A stretch of 64,000 bases of DNA, taken from the NCBI GenBank assembly GCA_020912385.1, contig CP087216.1:2046001-2110000 (forward strand). Direction: 5' to 3'. Below, piece after piece: positions 1-12,338 of this stretch. The position numbers were made by a program, and so were the translations under genes. A model generated the notes under the pieces. That model saw nothing but the letters and a program-made list of their open reading frames with translations. It was not told the DNA's origin and ran no database searches. Position 1 is the stretch's first letter. Each line of letters starts with the position of its first letter. The DNA comes from Neofusicoccum parvum. Its lineage: Eukaryota; Ascomycota; Dothideomycetes; Botryosphaeriales; Botryosphaeriaceae.

Positions 1-119
1 TCCAATATCTACATCAAGAAGTGCGAAAGATTCCGGTCCTGGGCATTTCGCCAATCCCAGCATTAGCCCACCGAGTCGCCTTGTCTAACATTTTTGAGGG
101 AACTTTTGAGAGAATGCGC

Positions 120-1054
120 TTAGCAAGCCGCGGCGTCAGCCTCGGTGTACTTGCACGCAGTGCTGGGGCCGCTGCTGCCAGTCGACGGCTCGCTGCCGTC
201 CGTGACACCCTCGAACTCCTGGCAGATGACCTCGACGCCAGTGGCGCAGGTGTTGGTGATGGTAGCAGCTGGTCGCTGTTAGTGCTGCGTCTTACAGGCT
301 GTGCGAGGGGAGAAAACTTACTGTCACCGAGGTTGGAGTTGATGCCGGCAAGGATGTCACCAGTGGTAGCGGTGACGCCGTCGATGGTAACGTGGCGCTC
401 AGGCATGTCGTCGCAGTTGCCGCAGCTGCGGTAGAGCTTGCCGAAGTCCTGGACCAAGAAGCCGGAGATGGAGACGGCACCAGCGCCGTTGTGCTGGATG
501 ACCTTGTCCTCAGCGCCCTTGGCACCACCGCCAATGACGTGAGTAGTGCCAGAGGCAGACTGAGTCTTGATGGACAGAGCGTCCTCGCAGACGGCGGCCC
601 ACCAGACGTTCTTGATGGTGCAGGCACCGGCGCAGTGGACACCCTCGATCTGGTCGGCGGCAATGATGACGTTGGAGAGAGTGCCACCCTCCTCGACAAT
701 GAAGACGGCATCGCTGTCGCCACCCTCCTCCTGGCCAGTGCAGGAGACACCACGGCCGAACGCCTTCATGCCACCATCGAAGTTTCCGGTGACGGTCATA
801 GGAGCGCTGAGCTGGCTGGTGCCAGAGGAGGCCGGGAAGCCGGAGGCGGCGGTGGCGCCGCCAGTAACGCCAGGGGTGGCGGCGGGAGTGGTGGGAGTGC
901 CGGCCGGGGTGGAAGCGGCAACGGCGTTGACGCGAGCGTTGCCGGCATTGGGGAAGCCCCAGGCCTGGCGGGCATCACGGGGAACCATGAAGGCGTCGGT
1001 GGAGACGGCGAGGGTGGCGAAGGCCACGGCGAGGGAGCGGATGCTGTACTGCAT
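120..1054 (-). CDS. Secreted pectate lyase, PL3 family
   Basis: Likely an extracellular pectate lyase that cleaves de-esterified pectin by beta-elimination. Two exons, 1054-322 and 268-120, are joined across a 53-nt GT-AG intron (321-269), giving 293 residues. The start ATG at 1054 opens a signal peptide ([21 protein letters not shown]). A Pro/Thr/Ala/Gly-rich linker follows to about residue 70, then the PL3 parallel beta-helix. Family hallmarks are visible: [48 protein letters not shown] and, after the intron, [21 protein letters not shown], ending in a Cys at the C-terminus. The cysteine pattern fits PL3, while the N-terminal linker is longer than in minimal family members. A TATA-like box lies about 180 bp upstream. 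Such genes are usually induced on plant cell walls; no regulator is linked here. The family call is firm; the enzyme's exact substrate preference is not visible. Confidence 0.9.
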
Positions 1055-3016
1055 TTTGACTGGTTTGGTGGTTGACAAAAGATGGGAGTTGACAAAGTTG
1101 GATTGGCTTTCAAAGACCGTGTATGGAATGTCCGTCGGGATGGTGTCTTGCACAGCAAGGAACGAATGAAGTAAATAGTTGATGAGGTGAGCCTGCCGAA
1201 GAAAGTGTCTGGCGGAGCGATGGCTCTGGGCTATATAGGGATTCAGGTGCCCCGCGGCGGAGGCACACTGACAAGCATTTTTGCCAACACGGTTCCTGTA
1301 CGAATCGAGTGGAGAGTCCCATGAAACATTCCGCTGGAGATCAAACGGAGCCAGCACTCGGGAGATCCAGCATTGCGTAGCCGGCGGGCTCGCAAACGAG
1401 AGGCTTGCCCGCAAGTGACATGGTACTGACAAGGGACCGGACCGTTTTCAGAGACTCGGTAGGTGGAAGAACCAAATTGGAGACCGGCGAAACTGAGAAA
1501 CACCGGGAGATTTACGGGTCACGGCTTGGCGCTTCGAATTCATTCGTGCGATGGCCACATGCGGTGTTGAGCGGAGTCAAGGAGCATGACAACGGAGAGT
1601 CAGCGCGGGTCTTGGCACGGCTTGCCGCCGTTTAACACATGTTTAGGACGGCTTGGCGTTCATCAGGACGAAACATCGGGAGGCGCGATTTGAAAACACA
1701 GCAGTCCTCCGCGCGTGCATTGCAGCGGCCCAGCCAGAACCTGGCCCGGCCCAGGGATCTCCCAGCGCCAAGAAGGGCGGTTAGGCGTGCGCATCAGATC
1801 GTCCTGCTCATATATCCAGCGCCAGACGTCAATATCGATCGGGCCCACCATCACCGCTCCGGGCGGAGAGTGGAGAGGTGCGGCATGGGCGGAGCAGCAA
1901 GCCCGTGGCCTGGGGCTGTCGTTCCACCGTCAGGCCGTCAGTGACATCTGCGGTGGACGAGCAGCCTGGATGATTGGGAGCGTCAGGGGCGCGCGAGCAT
2001 GCTGTTTCAAGGCCCAGCGATGGCTGGCGGGAGCAGCTGAAAGCGTTAGTGATCAGAGGGCGGGTGGTGGAAGCGAGCGGTTCGGCGAGGCACACCACAC
2101 ACGGCGGTGGCGGCGGAGCGGAGGCTGGGCCCGGAGCCGAGCGACGCAGGCAGCATTGCAGAGGCGCTGCGGGCATGAACGGCGCGCAGTCTGAGGCGGC
2201 GCGACGGAGGGCGGGTTGCTGGCGCACGCCCGCCTTGAAACGGCAGCGCGCGCGCAGAGGACGACGAGAGCGCCACCCGCGTCGGAGTCGGCGCTGGGCG
2301 CGGCACAGCGAGGCCTCACGTGATTCGGATTTGGCAGCGCCGTCGCCGTCGGACCAGCGCCTGCCCGCGGCGCGCAGACTGAGCAGCTCCGCCCCCAGGC
2401 CTCCCCGAGCCCGAGCCCTCGCTCGCCCTCGCAACATTCCGCCCAACGGGCCTGTGGCCGGTGCGAGATAACGCGGCCTCCAATCTTGCCAACGCCGATC
2501 GCCTAGCAATGTAGCATCCGAGTCACCGCGGTGGAGCGAGCCGCCCGTCCAATGGCGTCCGGCGCCGCCGCTTCGTGGTTTGCGTACCTGCAGGAGATGC
2601 TGTGCTGCAACCTGCGTGCCTGCATGCGAGCGAGCCTGAGGCTAGCCGCCGAGCCCCCAGCACCAGCTCCGTCACGCCCCAAGGCCCTCGCCCTCCAAGC
2701 TGCGACACTCCCTCCGCGGCCAGCGCGAGCGCCTCCAGCCTGCAACACCATCCCTCCGCCGGCTTTGTTTGTTCGACCCTCGCGCAGCCCGCCCGCTGCA
2801 GTTGCTGCCGGCGCCCGGATAAGAGCAAGTGCGGAGTCATGTATCGTCGCTAGCCCGCCGGCTCAGAGATATGGCGGTAGCAGGTGAGGGTTACAGCCGG
2901 CTTTCTCGCCAAAGGCAGGTAGAGTGGGAGGCCGCCGTAGAAATGCAAATGTCACCCTCGCGCGCTGTGTTCGGCGTCCTCGCGCCTTGCTTTCGCTCCT
3001 CCGCCGCGGCGAAGCA
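1055..3016. other. Intergenic region between divergent pectate lyase and fucosidase genes
   Basis: About 2 kb shared by two divergently transcribed secreted glycan-degrading genes. The part from about 1.8 to 2.9 kb is GC-rich. Long open frames here, including one of 226 codons on the minus strand at 1829-2509, are compositionally biased (Arg/Ala/Pro-rich) and show no family motif, so they are taken as chance frames. No RNA gene or repeat was recognised. Confidence 0.5.
1231..1237 (-). promoter_or_regulatory. TATA-like box of the pectate lyase gene
   Basis: Minus-strand TATATAG lies 177-183 bp upstream of the pectate lyase ATG. Placement implies a 5' leader of roughly 150 nt. This is inference from position only. 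Confidence 0.4.
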
Positions 3017-5519
3017 ATGTTTCCCTCGAAGCTGAGTGCGATTTGCCTGCTGCTGGCTGCAGCCGGGACCGCAGCCGCCCCCTCGCAGCTCCACAGACGA
3101 AGTGCGAACAGCAGCCATGTGAGCACCACCAGATTGCGATGGGCGTGCGGGGTCGACTGACGTGGAGCAGGCCGTGAGCGTCCCTCTCACTCAATACCTC
3201 AACAACAGGGCATTCGGTGATTTCCCGGGAGATGCCGACTTCGACGGGTCGTTGCAGTCGTATCCGGCCTCCTCGCTGGAGTACTCGGGCGCCTTCACAT
3301 CAGGCGCCACCGGAGTCGAATACATCTTCCCAGCTGCTCAAGCCGCCAATGCTAGCGACAACATCCTTTGTCTCGGCCAGACCATTGCCGTTCCAGCAGA
3401 CAGCTACCTGAGCGCCCAGCTGCTTCTTGCCAGTGACAAGCGAGACACCATTGTGTCTGACAACATCACCTTCACCTATGCCGATAACAGCTCCTCCGTC
3501 GTCGAGATTCGTGCAGAGCCATGGTGGGCCTTCTTAACCATGTACAAGGGCGAGATCATCCTCCCTTACCGCTACCTGTCCAATGACACCAACTTCAACA
3601 CTACTCATGTCTATGAGTGGACTGGCGCCTTGGACCCCTCGAAGCAACTTGCGTCCATCACCCTCCCCACCACCAGCAACACCACCACTGGTCGCATGCA
3701 TGTTTTTGCCTTGTCGTTGCGCCACGCTTCCGGTGTTCAGGTGCAGCACATCCGCCCTACTCAGAAGCAAGAGGAGGGCAATGTGCAGATTGTTGAGGTG
3801 ACTTTGGGCAACGCCGGTCCTTCCTGGGTCCATGGCGACGGCATTTGGGTCACTGTGGAAGCTCCCGGGGTCAAGACGGTCAAACCGGCCCAGGTCAAGC
3901 GTCTGCGAGCAGGTGACCAGAAAAAGGTGAACGTCGGTGTGGTTGGATCGACAAACTCCACTGCAACGGTCAAGCTTTCGAGCGGAAATGAAACAACGAG
4001 CTTCGCCTTCCCCGGCGCCGAGTTTGGGCTGAAGAACTACACCGAGTCATTGGACAGTCTGACTCTGCACGAATCCCCGGAATGGTTCAACAATGCCAAA
4101 TTTGGGATCTTCATACACTGGGGTCCTTATGCCGTTCCCGGGTGGGGTAACTCGACCCCTTACGAAGTCTATGCAGAGTGGTATTGGTGGTATTCGCACC
4201 ATCTGGCAGCGGACAAGGCGGACACCTACGACTACCATCTCCGCACCTTCGGCCCTGATGTGAATTATGACGACTTCTTCGCGAACTTCACCGCTGTCAA
4301 CTATGACCCCAAGGCGTGGGTCGACCTCTTTGACGAGGCGGGCGCGCAGTACTTTGTTCTCACGACGAAACATCATGATGGTAGTTCTCCCTATGAGTCT
4401 TAGTATCATTCCACTAATGCGTCATGAAGGTTTCGCGTTGTTCGACAGCAAAGCAACTTCAAACCGAAACGCCCTCAACTACGGACCCAAGCGAGACGTC
4501 CTGAAGGAGTTGTTTGACGCGGCCAAGACTTACCAGCCTCACTTACACCGTGGCACGTACTTCTCTTTGCCCGAGTGGTATGACCCAGACTTCGACTGCA
4601 GGGGATGGTGTCACTGACGAAACCATTCAGGTACAATCCCGATTTCGGACCATACGGTTTCGCACAGAACGAAGGAAACGCGTCGACCTCCTGGCCAGGA
4701 ATTCTGGCCACTAACCAGTACACCGGTGAAACAGAACCCTACACAGGCTATGTGCCTGTTGCAGACTTCATCGATGACCTCATGGTCCCACAGCAAGAGA
4801 TCCTAGCCTACGACTATGAAACGGACATCATGTGGTGTGACTGCGGTGCTGCCAACGGCTCGGCCACCTTCGCTTCGGAGTGGTTCAACAAGGCAGCCGC
4901 AGCCGGACGGGCGGTCACGATGAACAGCCGCTGCGGCATCTCCCAGGGCAGTGACTTCGACACGCCCGAGTACACGACGTTCAGCAGCGTCTCGCCCCGC
5001 AAGTGGGAGAGCAACCAGGGCATGGATCCGTACAGTTACGGCTACAACCGGGCAACGCCGGACGAGGCGTACATGAACGCGTCGACCGTCGTCTCCTCGC
5101 TCGTCGACATGGTTTCGAAGAACGGCAACTTCCTCCTTGACATTGGACCCAAGGCCGATGGCACAATCGTTGATGTCGAAGCAGAAAATTTGCGCGCTGC
5201 CGGTAAATGGATCAAGAAGCATGGCGAGGCCATCTTCAACACAACCTACTGGTTTGTCATGCCGGAGGTAGGCGATATCAGGTTCACTCAGACCAACGAC
5301 GCGTTCTACGTCCTGTTCTTGGAAGAACCTGTCGCTGGCGAAGACATCCTGGTCGAGGCACCTCTGCCTGTTAAGACAGGGGACAAGGTCATGGTGCTTG
5401 GTGAGGGGTTGGATGTCGAATGGAAGACGGTTGAGAATGGCATCAGTCTGACTTGGCCGACGGAAATGGAGGGCACAGGTGAATACTGTTGGGTGGTGAA
5501 GATTGAATACACCGCATGA
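3017..5519 (+). CDS. Secreted alpha-L-fucosidase, GH29
   Basis: Retaining exo-alpha-L-fucosidase expected to act outside the cell on plant or fungal glycans. Four exons: 3017-3118, 3171-4380, 4430-4577 and 4631-5519. Introns are 52, 49 and 53 nt, all GT-AG and phase-consistent, giving 782 residues. Exon 1 is little more than the signal peptide (MFPSKLSAICLLLAAAGTAA). An N-terminal beta-rich domain of about 280 residues with many N-glycosylation sequons precedes the GH29 barrel, which begins near SPEWFNNAKFGIFIHWGPYAVPGW. Splicing restores the family motif TKHHDGFALFDS across intron 2 and EWYNPDFGPYGF across intron 3. The predicted nucleophile is Asp at about residue 557 in IMWCDCG. The NGNFLLDIGPKADG motif and a C-terminal beta-sandwich follow. 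The added N-terminal domain makes it longer than the classical enzyme of about 450 residues and matches the large fungal subtype. Substrate linkage cannot be read from sequence. Confidence 0.92.
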
Positions 5520-6834
5520 GACCGTCTTCGGACAGAAAAACATAACGGCAGAGTTAAAGCAATTCATCCGGATGAATTGAGCCTGTATGGAATAAAACTT
5601 ACGACTCCACCTTTGCACCTCACATAATCGCTATTTTATCCATCTGCCGAACTACCTCTCAGTTGAAATTCAACGACATTCTGACTCAGTGCTCCTGTCA
5701 CATCCCCGTTGGTCTAGCAAACATAGCCAAACGGAGTTAGATCCAAGATTTGCCGAGGAAATGGGGTCGGATCGTACCTTGGTCTTCCCCCAATCGCCTT
5801 CTGATATCGTTGAAGTGTGCAGGCCAAGCCAGCTAAACAATGGCCGCCTATCCATTGAGCAGTCACACGCCTTCGGTTCAATACTACCGGTAGCAAGAAA
5901 ACCAGCCAGTAGGTAAGGCTTTCAGCAAACTCGCTAATCCAACAATGGCTTCGCCAGCAATTTTTGCTTGGAAAAACTCTACCAAACACGTACCGGAAAG
6001 CACATCCGCGTCCGCCCGCTGCGCTTCCCACCTACAACCGCGCGGTGACAAGAAAGCACAAAAGTCTTCAAGGCGAGCCACGACTGGTTAGTCCATTCTA
6101 CGGACACATCAAGCACTTCCGAGACATGGCCGTCACAGCGCCAATCTCTTTGCCAAAATGCATTTCCTGCTCTCAAAGAAGTTTACTCGAACGCAACTAA
6201 CCACGACTCGGCCTACCTACTCCTCAGAACCCCTCTGCCGTGAGCACCTTCTCCCTCCCTATGGCTAACTGTGCCATTTCAATTTTCCATGTCCAGCTGT
6301 AATATCATCCGGGCCCTGACTCGAGCGGATGTCTGCGGAGCTCACTTACGCGCACATATCAATACCCGACTCCAAAGGAATATGTTCACATTTCCGCGCA
6401 TGCCCTCACCACAGCTTTTTTTTCCAAACAAGAAATCCAGATAGGCTTCTCTTATGATCAGCGACAGATTGATTTTTCGGCGCATGGGCAACATGATAGC
6501 CGCCACCGAGGCGCCCAGTCGGCACTTTTCACCCACCGGGGCTGGCGCCGTCAAGGCTCTTTTCCCGCGGGAGAACTTTATGCCCGAGGGCTCGGTGCTT
6601 GTTAAGAGAGGTTAAAAGAAACTTATTAAGGCTGCATTGTGCTGCTCATTTTCTCACCTTTCTTGGAGAAATGTCAGGAGACTCTTTCCCCTTGGGAAGG
6701 TACTCAAGAAAGGGCCCATAGCATATTGTGTTCTCCTTGACTGCTCTGACGTTGACAAAATCCGCACACCTTTCCTCAGTTTCAAACCCCAAGTTTCTGA
6801 ATTTTCAAATCATATTTGAGGTGACAGGGCTATC
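5520..6834. other. Intergenic, nothing recognised
   Basis: About 1.3 kb downstream of the fucosidase. Only short chance frames are seen. A palindromic stretch near 5560-5580 (attcatccggatgaat) just after the stop may lie in the 3' UTR of the fucosidase. Confidence 0.4.
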
Positions 6835-7870
6835 ATGCCCCAGGACGTGGAGAAAATCATCCAGGATGGCCGTGAAGCCGTCTGAGAAGATAGCAGCTCG
6901 GATTTCACAGACCACGACTCCATCCTCAACGAGTTCACATCAGCGGAGATAAAGAGGGTCATTTACCGCGTCGACCGGCGGCTGGTATCGACGCTCGGTG
7001 TCATTTACTGCATCAGCTTGATTTTGCGGCTGAACATGGGAAATGCAAACGTTGCCGGGTAAGTGGAAAGGCCTATCCTTTCCTCTGCTGAACACTTCTT
7101 CATCAGAATGGAGCGCCGCAACGACCTCCACCTCTTCCAATTTCAATCCTTCCCCATCTTTCACGTCGGCACCATCTCGCACTAACAAATCTCCCTCCAG
7201 CATGCGCGACAACCTTGACCTTGCCGTAGGAACGCGCTACTCGACCGTCTCGCTCGTCTTCCACCCAACTTTCATCCTCTTCCAGATCCCCGTAGTTCCG
7301 ACGATCCGCTACGTCGGCCCCAGGCTGTACCTGACGGGCGCACCGACGACGTTCGGCGCTCTGATCGTCGGCGGAGGTTTCGTCACGACCCAGACAGAGA
7401 TGGTGGCGGTCCGGACGGCAAGCTCCATGCGTTCGCGGCGCCGTTCGGGCTGGCAGCCAGCGCGAGGGCATGGGCGCCCGCGGCCGCGCAGGCGCAGTGC
7501 CTGTCGGTGCCGCCCTTCCTGCTCGCCGGCCTGTGGTGCCTCGTCTCCGCCGACCGCTTCCGCGCGCGCTGCCCCACTGCTGCTCGCGGACGACCCTGCT
7601 CCAGCTCGCCGGCGTCGCCGTCGTCGGCTGGGCTGCCGCCCGGGGCTGTATGTGTGCTTTGCGTGCGCGGGGCTGGCGGCTGTCGTGGCGCTGGGGTTGG
7701 CGGCGTGGTTTGGGAGGGAGAATCGGAAGGCTGAGGGGGGGAGGAGGAGAGGGGGTTTAGGTATACGTTGTGAGAGGGGGAGGATATTAGGGTGCTGTGA
7801 GTTTACGCCGGATGGATGTCCATGGGCTGGGGATATTTTGGGGTTGATATTTTTGTTTAACGGAAAATAG
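6835..7870 (+). pseudogene. Degenerate MFS transporter (anion:cation symporter / nicotinate-permease-like)
   Basis: Remnant of a plasma-membrane MFS permease of the fungal TNA1/allantoate-permease type. The N-terminal cytosolic region ends in YRVDRRLVSTLGVIYCISLI and continues through TM1. A 142-nt intron (7059-7200) joins NVAG to MRDNLDLAVGTRYSTVSLVF, then TM2 and most of TM3 follow. At about 7420 the sequence jumps to DGKLHAFAAPFGLAA and AQCLSVPPFLLAG, which belong near TM7-8, so TM4-6 are missing. A frameshift near 7575 leads to LLQLAGVAVVGWA (TM9-10 region). A second jump and frame change give the TM12 and tail motif CAGLAAVVALGLAAWFGRENRK. There is also an in-frame TGA at 6883 close to the N-terminus. 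Two internal deletions, frameshifts and a stop make it non-functional. The original substrate cannot be stated. Confidence 0.8.
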
Positions 7871-10865
7871 GGCGTCCTCGTCGGATAAGACGGCGATGCG
7901 ATTGATAGTATCTGAATTAAACTTTATGCTGGTATAAATACCGTCTTCTCACTAGTCATTGATATTGGAGATTATTTTTTGGCTGAAAAATCGGAAGAAC
8001 TATTCACTTTAAGACCCTTACGTGGATGAAAGACATCACATCAAACATTACTACGCGAAGATGAAAACTTCTCATGGCTGAGAGGTTCCTCTGTGTTTTG
8101 TTGCGGAAACATGATATTTCGCGCGGAGTTGGATATCAAGTTTTCATGTAAAAGCGGATCTGCAACGAGACACGTCTCACCCTTACCCAGGTACATTCTT
8201 CAACTCGCTTCTGTGTGGCTGCTTGTCCATTCCACTTTTCCAAAAGACTGATTCTGAGAATTCTGGCCAGTCTACGAAGCACGGTGCTTGAGCGCCAAAG
8301 TATTGGAAATATTGAAGTGTTGATTTGGAAACCAATAAATTCTTCACCACGAATGTGTTATCCCCCGTCGCAACCAAGATCAATCTGGAATCCCACCACA
8401 CTACTGCTCACGTAGGTCATGGGCGCATACGCAAATGCGGAACTGCTCGAACGACCAGGATGCCTGGACAACACCCTGATGAGTAAAATAGCAAAGTCAC
8501 CTGACGCCCGTCTGTAAGCGCCGGACGGAAATTTTGTCATCATCAGCCGGCTCAACACACAAATACCTGGTATCGCGCACCCCCTCTCATTACAAATGCG
8601 GAAAATGCACTATCGCATGTATATGTAAAAGTGGTGCCACCGCATGAGCAGGCGCCGGGCGCAGCAGCTGCAGCGCACATCGTCACGCACCACCGCTGGA
8701 GCATGTGACAAGCAGCCGCCTGCAACTGCAGCAGCAGCGCGCATCGCCACAAACTCCGACAGCGGCCGCAGCGTCGCGGACGACGACGGCGCCGCAGCAG
8801 CAAGGCACGCGCGATCGGATCGGGGACGGCGAGGCGGCAGCGGCAGCAGTGTGGCACGCAAGGACGGCGCAGGCAAGGAACAAGGATGCGACCAGTGGCC
8901 GGCCGGCAGGCGCTACCCCACACAGGCAGGCGGGCGGCGTGGCACCCTGGTGTGCGCGCGCGCGCGCGCCAGAGAGCAAGCCGCCAAGTGAAACACCACT
9001 GACGCAAAGCAATTCGATCGCGAGCTCTCCCCGTCCCTCCGTCCCTCCCCTCCCCCCAACAGCCGCGCGCGAACGCGAGCGCCCTGCCCCTCCTCGCATG
9101 CACCATCGCGACCGAAAGCGACCGGTGCGCCCGCGCCGGTCCCAGCGCCGACCACCCATCCCATCCCATCCCATCCGACGGACCGGGCGACCCTACCCTC
9201 CCACGCCCACACTAGGCGCCGGGCCGGGCCGGGCGTGGACGCAATCCGGCCCTGTACGTCAACAGCGGGCGCGCCGCCGCCGCCGCCGCCGTATCTTTCC
9301 GCGCGCACCGGCCGCCCCGGCCCCCACCTGCCCGCGACCCCCAACCCGGCGGCATCCGGTGTGGATGGACGGCGGGAGGGGGGGTGCGGTGGGCGGAGGT
9401 GATGGTGGGAGGAGGACGGGCGGATGGGGTGGTTGTGGGCGCTTGGGATGGGCTGGCGGCCGACGTCATTGATGTGTTGGCGCTGGGTGCTGGGCGCTAG
9501 AGGGCTGCGCTGCCTGGGTGGGTAGGTGGCTGGCGTTGCTCGAGCGACGGAGGCGGGTAGGTAGGCGGGTGCAGCGCGGTGCTGGATTGCGAGAGGGTTG
9601 GTTCGGGCTGGACCGACCGGTTCTGGATGACTGCTGTAAGCTTATAGTCGTAAGCTGTTCTTTTTGTGGGTTGTAGCAAGTGTCAAGCAAAACGCGCTGT
9701 ATTCAGCAGTGCGGGAGATAAGATATGCGAATCAGCATGCCGCCTGCTTCGTCCTGGTCAGCGATGACAGCGATCCCTCAGCCACTGCATGGTTGGACGA
9801 TATCGATCTCGAAAGCCCGCAGCAAGATGCTGCGTGATCGATGCAAGTGACTCCTGCTAGTGTCAGGGTTTGCTGAGATGCCAAGCAGATCGTCTCATCA
9901 ATCCGACATTCGAGACAATTAGACAACTTCATCTCCCTATACGCTCTATAGTCATTTGCAAATCATTTGTGGGAAGCCCTCGTAACGCATATGTGGGGAG
10001 AGAGGCTACGACAGATGAGGTCAATCAAACCCGCATCCGAGCACGTGCCCTGGGTTTGATTAGCCCCCACGGCACAACCGTCCTAGGCAGCAGCTGCAGT
10101 AAACGGCCAGCCTGCATACCGCAGTGGCAGCCTGCTCGATCAAGAGCCCTGGAGAGTGCTGTGGGTTAGCATTCAATATCACCGTCCAGTACTGACAAGA
10201 GACCGGGGAAGCCTATTCTTCAGAATCTACTGCTACATGCAACCCCTGCAGCCCGCAACCCGCAACGCATAGAGAACCCAAAAATAAAACAATTAGCCAT
10301 GTCGAAAAACTCCCGTATTTGTTTTGCCTTGAGGCGCCCTGCTGTCCAGTCTTCTTGTCCCACCACCCCCAACCAACCACCAAGCCGGCCGTACAAACGA
10401 AAAGCGATTGCTCGAAAACCAAACAAATCGAAAACCTTGTCGCGCCTTGTTGAAAAGAGGAACATTCTTTGTTTATCGCCATTGGTGGATATCGTTGTTT
10501 TTTGATGTGAAGAAGAAGGAAAATGGTTGACCGACAATCTGGAAGGATGGTTGCGCCTCTTTCGTCGAGAGCAGTCTGACCGGGAAGAAAAACACCCCAA
10601 ATCCGCTCCATGTCTTTTTCACTGTCTTCCAAAATCAGCCTTGCGCTGCCCGCCTTCATCCTGCCTGCTTGTCTCCAAACCTCCGTTGCTAGTACTTAGA
10701 CAGTTCCGTCGAAGAAAACTTCTTCCTGATAAAGAGCCCAACTCGCACGCTGAATCCAATCATCTCGTCGTCGTCAATCGTCGTCAGCTCGGTGACCTCG
10801 ATCCCAAGTCACTGTTTCTCTCTTGACCAATCTTGAATCCTGCTCGCTTCCTCTCAGCCACCTGC
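7871..10865. other. Gene-free 3 kb with a GC-rich, simple-repeat-rich core
   Basis: From 8600 to 9600 the DNA is very GC-rich with purine/pyrimidine asymmetry. It contains short simple repeats: CG dinucleotides near 8950-8970, (CCCAT)n near 9157-9176 and (GCC)n near 9270-9290. Long open frames on both strands here are by-products of composition and carry no motif. The stretch from 10200 to 10865 probably includes the 3' UTR of the next minus-strand gene. Confidence 0.45.
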
Positions 10866-12338
10866 CTAATCGCCATCCATCAAATGGTCCGAGACCTTCC
10901 TCTTCCGTCCACCCTTCCCGTGACCCTTCCCCACTCCCTTGCTACCTCTCCTCTCGGCCTCGATCTCGGCGTTCAACACCCGCAACCTCCTCAACACCTC
11001 GATGACGCGCGGATTGTCCAGCATCCGCTCCACGACTTCTTGGTCACGCTCCTGCCAGGCTGCCTCGGCCGCACACGCTGCCCGGTACTCGCGGAGCGAT
11101 GAGAAGTTAGTGGGGCCACCGGCGATGCCGCGGTGGGTGATTTCTTCCAGCTGTTCGGCAAGCTGTGCGCGCGTGGGTGGGTAGATGCTGCGCTGCTGCT
11201 GCTGCTGCTGCTGCTGCCTGTAGTGGGCCTTACCATGTGCCTGGTGCTGCTGGCTGTTGGAGACATGGCTCTGCTGGGTCTGCTGCGCGTGGTTCGTCCA
11301 CGGCAGTGCCTGTGCGTAGATGTCTTCGTGGAGAAGAGAGTCGCGCTTCGCCATCGCTGCTGCCTTGGCGGCCTTCGGCGCTTCGGTGGCGGCACCCGTC
11401 GTTTTGGGCCTCTTCACCTTTGGCGCCATCTTCTCTGCTGCAGGCGACGACTTGCGCTTCCGGGTTTCAAAGGGATCGGGTACTGGTGATGGCTTTGCCT
11501 CTGTTTTCTTGCTTGCCTTGGTCTTGTTGGTTGCGTCGTCAAAGACAGACGACTTGGGCTTGACGGATTCCTTGGCTTGGCCGTCAGGTGCACGTGATGT
11601 CCAGGCAGAAGACCTGTCGTGGTGCACAGATTGCGCACGTTGCACGGCTGGCGCGTGGCTAGGCGGCGGCGACGAGGCTGGCACCGAGGCTGAAGCGGCG
11701 GCGGCGGCACCTGTGGAAGCTGGAGCGGAAGTCGCGGATGGAGCAGGAGTGGAGGTTTTGGGCTTCTTTCTCTGGGAATCTGACGTGGGAGCAGCCGAAT
11801 CCTTTCGCTTACGGGAGCCATTCGGCGCTGATGGCGGGGCGGGTGAGCTCGCGGGCGACGCGGCGGTGTTGCTGGTAGCAGTGGAAAAGGCGCTCTCCGA
11901 GGCGGGATGGGAGTGAGATGAATGAGAGAGCTCGCTGCCGGAATGATCATGCAAATGCTGGCTCGCGTTGATGGCCGCGGCTCTTGTGCGACGAGTGGCG
12001 CCGGTCAGAAAGTTGTTGGTGAAGGAGCTAAACAGCTCGCGCTCGAGTCTGCTCGCGTTGGCCGGCGGCACCTCGTCCTCGGCGGGATCAACGGGAACGT
12101 ATTCCCAGCTGTGCTTTGCGCGCGAGCCCTTGCGCATGCGGCGGCCGGCCTCGTCGCCGCCCTGGGTGCTGACAGAGTGGACAGAACACGCGCGAGGCTT
12201 GGTGTCGGGCGCGGGCGGGCTGCGAGACATGTTGACGTCGAGCGAGGAATGCGGAAGTTGCGGAGGATGGGCAGGGGGAGAGATGGGCGAGTGGACAGAA
12301 GGAAAGTAGCTAAGCAGCGTGTTCTGATGGAAAACCAT
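10866..12338 (-). CDS. Disordered, probably nuclear protein with polyQ tract
   Basis: Single-exon frame of up to 490 residues. Family not recognised. Composition is Ala/Ser/Pro/Lys-rich and predicted disordered. Several basic clusters look like nuclear localisation signals (SRKRKDS, SQRKKPKTS, TRKRKSS, KVKRPKTT, GGRKRKVSD). An eight-Gln run lies near residue 380. The C-terminal 100 residues, which contain QLAEQLEEITHRGI, EYRAACAAEAAWQERDQEVV and VIEVLRRLRVLNAEIEAE, look helical and ordered and are the likely conserved core. A second ATG at 12230 (MSRSPPAPDTKP) could equally be the start, because the 36 residues before it look like translated leader. A role in chromatin or transcription is inference from composition alone. 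Confidence 0.7.
   Translation of the reverse strand: MVFHQNTLLSYFPSVHSPISPPAHPPQLPHSSLDVNMSRSPPAPDTKPRACSVHSVSTQGGDEAGRRMRKGSRAKHSWEYVPVDPAEDEVPPANASRLERELFSSFTNNFLTGATRRTRAAAINASQHLHDHSGSELSHSSHSHPASESAFSTATSNTAASPASSPAPPSAPNGSRKRKDSAAPTSDSQRKKPKTSTPAPSATSAPASTGAAAAASASVPASSPPPSHAPAVQRAQSVHHDRSSAWTSRAPDGQAKESVKPKSSVFDDATNKTKASKKTEAKPSPVPDPFETRKRKSSPAAEKMAPKVKRPKTTGAATEAPKAAKAAAMAKRDSLLHEDIYAQALPWTNHAQQTQQSHVSNSQQHQAHGKAHYRQQQQQQQQRSIYPPTRAQLAEQLEEITHRGIAGGPTNFSSLREYRAACAAEAAWQERDQEVVERMLDNPRVIEVLRRLRVLNAEIEAERRGSKGVGKGHGKGGRKRKVSDHLMDGD
11192..11215 (-). repeat. (CAG)8 tract encoding polyglutamine
   Basis: Eight uninterrupted CAG codons on the minus strand (GCT repeats on plus), inside the coding frame of the disordered nuclear-type protein. 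Confidence 0.95.

Noticed and set aside
1829..2509. 226-codon minus-strand frame upstream of the fucosidase
   Set aside because: Low-complexity Arg/Ala/Pro composition and overlapping open frames on both strands; no family resemblance.
8552..9472. Several 140-255-codon frames in the GC-rich core
   Set aside because: All six phases are open because stop codons are rare in this composition; translated sequence is repeat-like.
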